Below, one piece after another: positions 57,231 through 64,000 of a stretch of DNA of 64,000 bases. Location of the stretch: the NCBI RefSeq assembly GCF_004193775.1, contig NC_041011.1, positions 38,385,167 through 38,449,166 on the forward strand. Reading direction: 5' to 3'. Within the stretch, counting starts at the first letter, position 1, and the number at the start of each line of letters is the position of its first letter. The position numbers were made by a program, and so were the translations under genes. The notes under the pieces are model-generated. The model had not been told where the DNA came from. It saw nothing but the letters and a program-made list of their open reading frames with translations, and did no database searches. Origin of the DNA: Glycine soja (lineage: Eukaryota > Streptophyta > Magnoliopsida > Fabales > Fabaceae).

Positions 57231-59067
57231 AAAGATTGAACATTGTTCTATGCTTGAATCCTGGATAACAGGATGATACGTCAAGCTAGTGACGTTAAAG
57301 AAGCACTTACTAGGAGGCAACCCATCTTTTTTTTCCCTTCTCTATCTTCATTTTATTTCTTGCATGTAGTTAGGACATCTTGCTTGTGATTGTGATTTAT
57401 TTCAGCTTGTTTGGTAATGAACAAAAAGGGTTTTTAAATTATGTGTGAAGAGATAAGCAGAAAATAACTTAGAAAAATTTTGAGATTGCTTATTCGCTAA
57501 GCGTCATCTCTTCACGCACTAAGCCGAGCTTGCTCGCGCTAAGCGCAAAGACCCCTGATTGATTGGCTGAATGGTTCAGCTAAGTGCACATCGTTGTGCT
57601 AAGCCCAACATCTTCACTGTAACTTGCACCTTAAGCAGTGGGCTTAGCGTGGATGATGCGCTAAGCGCCACTTCCTCTCTGTGAAAATTTATTATAGCTG
57701 CGCTAAGCGCGCCATCCTGCACTAAGCCCCAGATTCATTCTGTAAGTTGAGCTTTCAAGCTGAGCTTAGCGGGATAGGATGTGCTAAGTGCCAACATCAT
57801 TCTATTTTGGAATCATTGGAAGTGCCCTTAGCGCATGTAGTGGCGCTAAGCCTGAATCACTCACTGTAAGTTGAAGCTTGATGTTACGCTAAGCCTTGCA
57901 TCTTATGCTAAGCGTATATTGCAGAAATATTTTTTTGGTGTTGCAGAAAATGCTAAGCGCCATTGCTGCGCTAAGCCCCAAATGCTTATGGGATTTTACA
58001 ACTTCAATTTGGGCTTAGCGTGAGGCTAGGCTAAGCGTTAGTGTTTTAAACTCAAACGTCATGTTGGCACGCTAAGCGTAGCTGCGCGCTAAGCGTGCCA
58101 TATGAATTTCAGTTTTTAAAAAGTAAAGGCAGAGGCACTTGGGTTGCTACCTTTGCACCCAAACCTCTGCAACCTCTCATCTTTGAGCTTTCTTTTACTT
58201 TTTGCTATGTTCATACTGCTTCTCTGCATCATTCTTGCTTCTTTTCAAAGACAATCCAAGTAAGGTAGCACATTTCTATTTTTACTTTTCATGCTTCAAA
58301 CCTTAGGATAGTTGATTTATAGTTTTAGTGACTAGTATTGTCGTTAGGTTAGGTTACTTAGTTTTAGGGTTAGGTATTTTAGGACTTTAGGTAGTTTAGA
58401 AGCCCATTAGGGGCAATGTGGCTGAAAGGGGTGAAAACCCATGTGCATATTTTTGGGAATTGCGATGAACGCGCTAAGCGTGCCTGCTGCACTTAGCCTG
58501 TTCATCGCAACTGTTAAATTTTTTTAGGATTTCTGATGATCGCGCTAAGCAGACCATGTCATGCTAAGCGTGCTCATCGTGGCTGTTGAACCAACACAAT
58601 GCAGACGCTAAGCACGCCTGTGCGCTAAGCGTCAATGGTATACTGAGATACTCATAGTAGTTTAGGCGCTAAGCCTAGCTTGCTGAGCTAAGCGCCACTT
58701 AGGTTTTGTTTCTTTACCTTTGTAATAAGGCTAAGCGCGCCCTGTGCGCTAAGCCTGAGTGTCCTTCTGGTGAGGCTGAGCTAAGCGCCAGTATGCTGTG
58801 CTAAGCTCCAGTCATATAGTGTTTCTATAATTGTAGACTTAGGTTAAGCGCAACTGTGCACTAAACCTATTCTGCAGAAAAAAAATGTTTTCTGTGTCTT
58901 TGAGCTAAGCGCCAGCTTGCTGCGCTTAGCGCTTGAGTTAATTTCATATGGCGCGCTAAGCTCAGCATGTTGCGCTAAGGGCCCAACTCTGTTTTCAATT
59001 TACATTTTTCTATTTTCTTGAGAATAAACTTGTACTAATCTCTTGTGTTTTGTCTTATATTTTGCAG
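57231..59067 (+). other. Athila spacer rich in GCGCTAAGC palindromes
   Basis: Resumption of element A after B. From about 57490 to 58980 roughly forty GCTAAGC or GCTTAGC words occur, many in the fuller GCGCTAAGCGC form, which is a palindrome around one base. Spacing is irregular (about 20-60 bp) and the sequences between are unlike each other, so this is not an ordinary tandem array. The same word occurs in both LTRs. The region ends with a pyrimidine-rich TCTTGTGTTTTGTCTTATAT and TTTTGCAG directly before the env-like ATG. No reading frame is supported. Confidence 0.7.
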
Positions 59068-60483
59068 ATGGCTTCTCAGAAAAGAAAGTCCCTTGCTTCT
59101 TCATCTTCCCAGATCAGATATGATAGATACAAATTTTCTTCACTTGAAGCATGGGATCGCTACACAAACAATATCTTCGGCAGAAAGATCATTCCTGAAA
59201 GGAATGTGCAATTGTCATTTAATGACTTTGAGGAATTTCAAAGGGACTTAAACATGAGGAACTAGCATAAGAAAATCCTGAATTTGGAAGAGGGAAGCAT
59301 AGATGTGGCACTTGTAAAGGAGTTTTATGCAAATGTTTATGATCCTAAAGACAAGTCACCAAAATAGGTCAAGGTTAAGGGGCAATGGATTCCATTTGAC
59401 TTAGCTGCCCTAAACTCTTTTTAAGAAACACCAGTGGTTATAGAGGATGGAGAAAGTCTCCTGACATATGCAAGATTTGTTTTGCTAAGGCCAAATCAAC
59501 GAGAGTTAGCAGCCTGTTTGTGTATCCCAGGCAAGGGATTAGAATTGAATTCAGACGGACTACCTTTGAAGATTTTAAGGAAAAACTTGACTACTCTTGC
59601 TCAAACTTGGATTGTCTTTTCTTTTTCTAACTTAGCCCTCACCTCTCATACTTCTGACATCAATTTAGATAGGGCCAAGTTAGTATATGCACTCATACAG
59701 AAGATGGATATGAATCTTGGATCCTTCATTTCTAGTCAGATTACACTCATGGCCCAGCACGACTCCTCGAGGCTCGACTTTCCTACCCTAATCACTGCTT
59801 TATGTAAAGCTCGGGGAGTCCACTCTGATTCCCTAACCCATGAGAGATTGAGTCCTACCATTAATTTGGCATATATTAAGAAAAATTGTTGGAACCTAGA
59901 TGACCTCTCAGTTACTTTTAGAGGGCAGCGCAAGGCCAAAGGGAAGAGGTCTGAGGCTCCCCCATCTTCTGAGGTTCCCCCTTCCTCAGCTCCAACACCT
60001 ATTCCATCTATCCCACCTGCATCCATATCTGTTTTTCCATTTCCTCTATCTCCAGGACCAACAGATTTTATTTTTACACCGTAGATGCTGCACTCCATGC
60101 TCTAGAGCATCCACAGGGGGCAGTCCATCATCATGCAGAGCCTTCAGGGCTTGGGCTTGCCCTCCATTATGGGCATGGAGGAGTTTAATGCTCAGGTGAC
60201 CTGGCCAGGAGACTAGCCCTCTTCTTCTAGAAGGGGTTCTGGAAGGGGTAGGGCCTCTGTAGCCTAGGAGCCTGATATTGAGGAGCCACCAGCACCAGCA
60301 CCAACAGAGGAGGAGACCACTCTAGAACAGACCCTACAACCATCTTCATCCTCTGCACCTGCTCCTGAGGAGACCCAGCCCTCTACACTAGTTGTGGAGC
60401 CTGAGCAGCTTATATAGGATTCATCAGCAGCTCCAACACTGGATCTTAATGAAGACCAGCCACAAGAGAAGCAGGATGTTTAA
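59068..60483 (+). pseudogene. Athila env-like (third) ORF, seven in-frame stops, no frameshift
   Basis: Athila elements carry an additional frame after pol, often called env-like; its role in plants is unproven. ATG at 59068 opens a frame of 471 codons to TAA at 60481-60483: MASQKRKSLASSSSQIRY, FSSLEAWDRYTNNIFGRKII, a middle part with THERLSPTINLAYIKKNC, then a basic segment RGQRKAKGKRSEA and a Pro/Ser-rich and Glu-rich end. Seven premature stops (59263, 59365, 59422, 60082, 60214, 60265, 60415) are all in that frame, six TAG and one TAA, and no insertion or deletion shifts it. I see no convincing signal peptide or membrane anchor. A 3' splice-site-like TTTTGCAG abuts the ATG. Confidence 0.8.
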
Positions 60484-61489
60484 ATTTTTTGCATTATGAA
60501 AACCTTAGTTTATTTTCAGATATTTTATGATTATGTCATTTAAATTTTAGCTTTTATATTTCAGTTCTTTAAATTTCAGCATTTAAATTTTAGCAGTGTA
60601 GTTGTTTGTTTGCTTGTACAAAAAGCATGATTGAACAATGAATTGGTTGAACTTTGTATGCAGTGGCTTGTTTGGTATGAAATGAGTGTTTGAAAATGAT
60701 TTGATTGAGCAAATGTATAAATTGAATGGATTGGGATGATTAGATGATTGTTTTGATCAAGTTTGAAGTCATTAGAAGAGAATGAACATGTGATTGGAAG
60801 CATGTCTAAAAATGTTAGTTGGTTGGTACAGATTAATTATGAAGGAATGCATTAACCGTATCCCGATGAGAGTGTGATCCTTAAATTTTGAGAGAAACGA
60901 CTATCATTTAGTACTGATTTTTGCGTGAATCTCTGAAGTATGGACTAGATGCATGAATTTGAGGATGATGAAGGCCATGTTTGATTATGAATAGCCACTT
61001 AGCCAAAAAGCTGACCATATGTTTGAATGAATTATCTCTTGCACCCAGTTTGAGCTGAATGGATTTATTGATTGATTAAACCTGGAGCCTATTCAGTTGT
61101 ATCTTCTGCTACCTTATCTTAGGTTGTAGGAGAGCATCATCCACAGAAGTTGGGTTCAAAGAAAATTTGGGGGAGGCACTGGATAAGAATTGAAATAGTC
61201 AAAGAAAATAGTATACACACACTGTTTATGTATATAATGTTTTATGTGTTAAAAAAAATTGTAAGTACAAATAAAATTAATAAGTGTGTATGTTGCAAAA
61301 TAATGAATGAAAGCTAAGTGCCTAAATAAAAGGCAAGTATGGGGTAGGAATGAATGAAAAAGTGAAGGTTATTCTATGGATAAATGCTCTCCTAGAACCT
61401 AAGCTTTTGAATCCTAGAAAAACCATGAATTGTTGGCAGCCTACCCCATTACAAGCCTAGAAAGTCCTTCGGATTCAATTTTGTGTGTT
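60484..61489 (+). other. Athila 3' untranslated part
   Basis: No gene seen. At 61163-61175 AAATTTGGGGGAG occurs, identical to the polypurine word directly before the 3' LTR (63494-63506), so a second polypurine-like site lies inside the element. Confidence 0.5.
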
Positions 61490-61494
61490 CATTG

Positions 61495-63131
61495 TGTTGG
61501 ATCAAGTGGCCTCAAAATAATTAAGAAGGGGGGGTTGAATTAATTATTCCTAAACCTTTACTAATTAAAAATTTACTCTTCTAAGGCTTTTACTATGTTG
61601 TTAAGAGAATAAGAAGTAGAAGAGAAACTTAACCAAAAGTAAAAGCGGAAATTAAAATGCACAGCAGAAAGTAAAAGAGTAGAGAAGAAGGAGACAAACA
61701 CACAAGAGTTTTTATATTGGTTCGACAACAACCTGTGCCTACATCTAGTCCCCAAGCGACCTGCGGTCCTTGAGATTTCTTTCAACCTTGTAAAAATCCT
61801 TTTACAAGCAAAGATCCACAAGGTATGTACCCTCCCTTGTTCTCTTTGAACCTAGTGGATGTACCCTCCACTAGAACTGATCCACAAGAGATGTACCCTC
61901 TCTTGTTCTCAGTCAACAACCCAAGTAGATGTACCCTCTACTTGTACCACAAAGGATGTACCCTCCAATGTGTTAAGACAAAGATCTCAGGCGGTTAAAC
62001 CTTTGATACTTTGTGAATGGGGATACAAAAGAATTCTCAGGCGGTTAGTCCTTTGAAAACTTTTGTATAAGGGAAAGGGAAGAATCAAAAGAATTCTCAG
62101 ACTGTGTCGTTTTGAATTCTTTGAAAAGGGAGAAGGGAGACACAAAAGAATTCAGGCGGTTAGTCCTTTGTTCTTTTGGAAAAGGGAGAAGAGAGACACA
62201 AAAAGAATTCAGGCGGTTAGTCCTTGGCAAATTCTTTTTGGCAAAGGGAGAAGAGATGAAAAGAATGAATAGCACAAGTTTTCAAGGTTTAGAAAACCAG
62301 AAAACTTTGGATAGCTTTTGGCACAAAGAAGAAGAAGAAGTTCAAAGAGATTCAAGGCTTGTAAAGGATTGTATAAGATTGATTGGATTTTCTTTTAAAA
62401 TGCAAAACAAAGCCTTGCTTTTATAGACTCTTCATGTCTGGTCAAGAGGACCATTTAAAAGAGTTATGACTTTTAGAAAAACTTAAAACCAATTTGAAAA
62501 AGTCAAAAACCATTTGAAGAGTTACATCTTTTGATTTATTAAGAAACAATCACTAGTAATCGATTACCAAATCAGTGTAATCGATTACACAAGGCTTTTA
62601 TGTGAAAGGATGTGACTCTTCACATTTGAATTTGAATTTCAACGTTCAAAGGCACTGGTAATCGATTACCAAAACATTGTAATCGATTACAGCTTTTTTG
62701 AAATCAATTGGAACGTTGTAAATTCATTTGAAAACTTTTTCAAATTCATTTTGCTACTGGTAATCGATTACAACAATCTGGTAATTGATTACCAGAGAGT
62801 AAAAACTCTTTGGTAAACATGTTTTGAGAAAAATCCATGTGTTACTCAGTTTTTGAAAAAACCTTTTCATACTTATCTTGATTAAGTCTTCTCTTGATTC
62901 TTGAATCTTGAGTCTTGAATCTTGATCTTGATTCTTGGAAGCTTGATCCTTGAATCTTGATTCTTGATTCTTGAAATCAACTTTCCTCTTGAATCTTGAA
63001 GTGTTCTTGATTCTATCTTGAACATCTTGAACTCATTCTTTGATTGACCTTTGAGCTTTTTGTCATCACCTTTGTTATCATCAAAACATCTTTGAATCAA
63101 TCTTGATTCATCATGAAGCTTTGCTTCTACA
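61495..63131 (+). mobile_element. Solo LTR, E-type, TSD CATTG
   Basis: A 1637-bp LTR starts TGTTGGATCAAGTGGCC, ends TTGCTTCTACACA trimmed at CTACA, and is flanked by CATTG at 61490-61494 and 63132-63136. No internal region or second LTR is present, so it is what remains after LTR-LTR recombination. Contents: GATGTACCCTC repeats (61825-61965), AGGCGGTTAGTCC units, six TAATCGATTA-like palindromes (62555-62795) and a TTGAATCTTGA low-complexity stretch (62885-63010). The copy at 1-1665 has the opposite orientation. Confidence 0.93.
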
Positions 63132-63136
63132 CATTG

Positions 63137-63493
63137 CTGTATGATATGAGATGAAATGCAAAGGTTGGGACTTGTGTTGGTTGTTTATGATGGAATAAGC
63201 CTAAACACTTGAGCTTGAGCGAAACAATGACTGTGAGTTTTTGGTTGATGATCCTTCCTTGATTTCTGTCATGCTCACTAGCTTATTTTAGCTGTGACTC
63301 TAATGCGTATGCTCCTATCTTTGAAAACCTGCATGCTTGTGAGAAGTGATTGATTTAAGCATTCCATGATATTCAGTTCATATGGTTGAATTCCTTTTTG
63401 AATCAGACACCATTTTCTTTTGATTGACCACTGTCTTTGCCACTTGAGGACAAGTGAGATGTTCTTTCTTTGCTTGAGGACAAGCAAAACTAT
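63137..63493 (+). other. Athila 3' end before polypurine tract
   Basis: Non-coding. Contains two TTGAGGACAAG words (about 63437 and 63475), a sequence commonly found just before the polypurine tract of plant gypsy elements. Confidence 0.5.
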
Positions 63494-63508
63494 AAATTTG
63501 GGGGAGTT
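63494..63508 (+). other. Polypurine tract of Athila A
   Basis: AAATTTGGGGGAGTT directly before the 3' LTR start TGTTAGTCG. It is the expected priming site for plus-strand DNA. Confidence 0.75.
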
Positions 63509-64000
63509 TGTTAGTCGTCTTATAAGACTAACTTTTGTATAGAAATCATTTTCCAAAACTTGTATAGTTCCCCAATTTATGGTTATTTTGTAGTGATTTT
63601 TGTAAATAAATTTTGTTTTATGGATAAAGTTATCTCTAAAATATGTCCATTGGATTTAATGATGAAACATGTGCAATTTCAGGTGAAAAAGAGGCTAAGT
63701 TTTGAAGTGCAAAAAGTGACAGTTGAGCTTAGCTCATCAGTGGGCTAAGCGTGCATCCACCGCTAAGCACGAAGGAGAATCTGGCAGAGCATTAGCATCA
63801 AGGCCGCGTGCTAAGCGTGAGATCAGTGCGCTACGTGCAATAGGTGTCTTCAGCCAAGCTCAGCGCACGACTGGCGCTAAGCACGAATCCACTTAGGGTG
63901 GTGCTAAGCGCAACGTCACGAATTCAAAGCCTATTTAAAGCCTGTCTTGTGCAGAAGGATACAGATTGTAGGCAGAAGATTGGCACAGATTTTAGAGCAC
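63509..64000 (+). mobile_element. 3' LTR of Athila A, cut by window edge
   Basis: Matches the 5' LTR from 35632, with about ten differences by eye in the first 245 bp, mostly transitions, plus small indels later. It contains TATA-like CTATTTAAAG near 63928, which the truncated 5' copy lacks. The LTR end is outside the window. Confidence 0.9.

Larger units (their letters stand above)
35632..64000 (+). mobile_element. Athila-like Ty3/gypsy element (A), nested host of B and a solo LTR
   Basis: 5' LTR (35632-36091, truncated), gag, pol, long spacer, env-like ORF, 3' untranslated part, polypurine tract (63494-63508) and 3' LTR (from 63509, running off the window). Pol is split by element B after 41556 and resumes as non-coding sequence at 57231; a solo LTR occupies 61495-63131. 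Without the inserts the visible element is about 11 kb, normal for Athila. Athila placement rests on the gag, the DLGASINLMP-type protease, the order of domains and the downstream env-like frame. A sits inside element D; the five bases before it are AAAGC. Confidence 0.88.

Noticed and set aside
1..64000. tRNA or rRNA genes
   Set aside because: No stretch with a full cloverleaf or rRNA-like sequence was noticed; the only tRNA-like signals are the SINE head and the element B primer-binding site.

Overview
This is plant nuclear DNA, most likely from a legume and probably soybean (Glycine). Evidence for that: intron-split genes with AT-rich introns; plant families (Arp2/3 subunit, F-box/LRR protein, receptor-like kinase remnant); and large Athila- and Ogre/Tat-type Ty3/gypsy elements whose LTRs have the GCGCTAAGC-rich and TAATCGATTAC-rich texture common in soybean repeats. 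The species is an inference from texture; no search was run.

Layout. (1) 1-6.6 kb: a partial Ogre-like element on the plus strand ('element C': gag, non-coding tail, 31-bp minisatellite, start of a 3' LTR, 630-bp purine tract). An LTR of another family ('E-type') is inserted in its gag. (2) 7-33 kb: a gene island with small TEs. It holds a hAT-type MITE, a short SINE, an Arp2/3 subunit 2 gene (minus, nine coding exons rebuilt), a divergent 98-residue protein gene ending in a CaaX box, a putative solo LTR and a related LTR fragment in direct orientation flanking a two-exon F-box/LRR gene, CACTA-like ends and a receptor-kinase fragment. (3) 33.5-64 kb: a nested retrotransposon stack. A decayed gypsy element ('D', minus) is interrupted at 35632 by an Athila-like element ('A', plus), whose 3' LTR starts at 63509 and runs off the window. 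A is interrupted by a complete 15.67-kb Ogre-like element ('B', minus, 41557-57225, TSD AATAG) and by a solo E-type LTR (61495-63131, TSD CATTG).

How the parts work. The three cellular genes look intact: ARPC2 (branched-actin nucleation), a small acidic-tailed protein probably prenylated at CAIM, and a probable SCF-type F-box adaptor. Everything in the stack is degraded: A has stop codons, frameshifts, a deletion in RNase H, an Asp-to-Asn change at the protease active site and a 5' LTR cut off at its TATA box. 

The least ordinary object is element B with its relative C. Both carry gag (B also the Ogre-type ORF1) but no reverse transcriptase or integrase that I can find. In that place they carry long non-coding DNA with minisatellites whose units are small palindromes. 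Stem positions in those units change in compensating pairs, and C shares the stem-loop core although its unit length and spacer differ. This looks like a non-autonomous Ogre-derived lineage with a maintained hairpin array.
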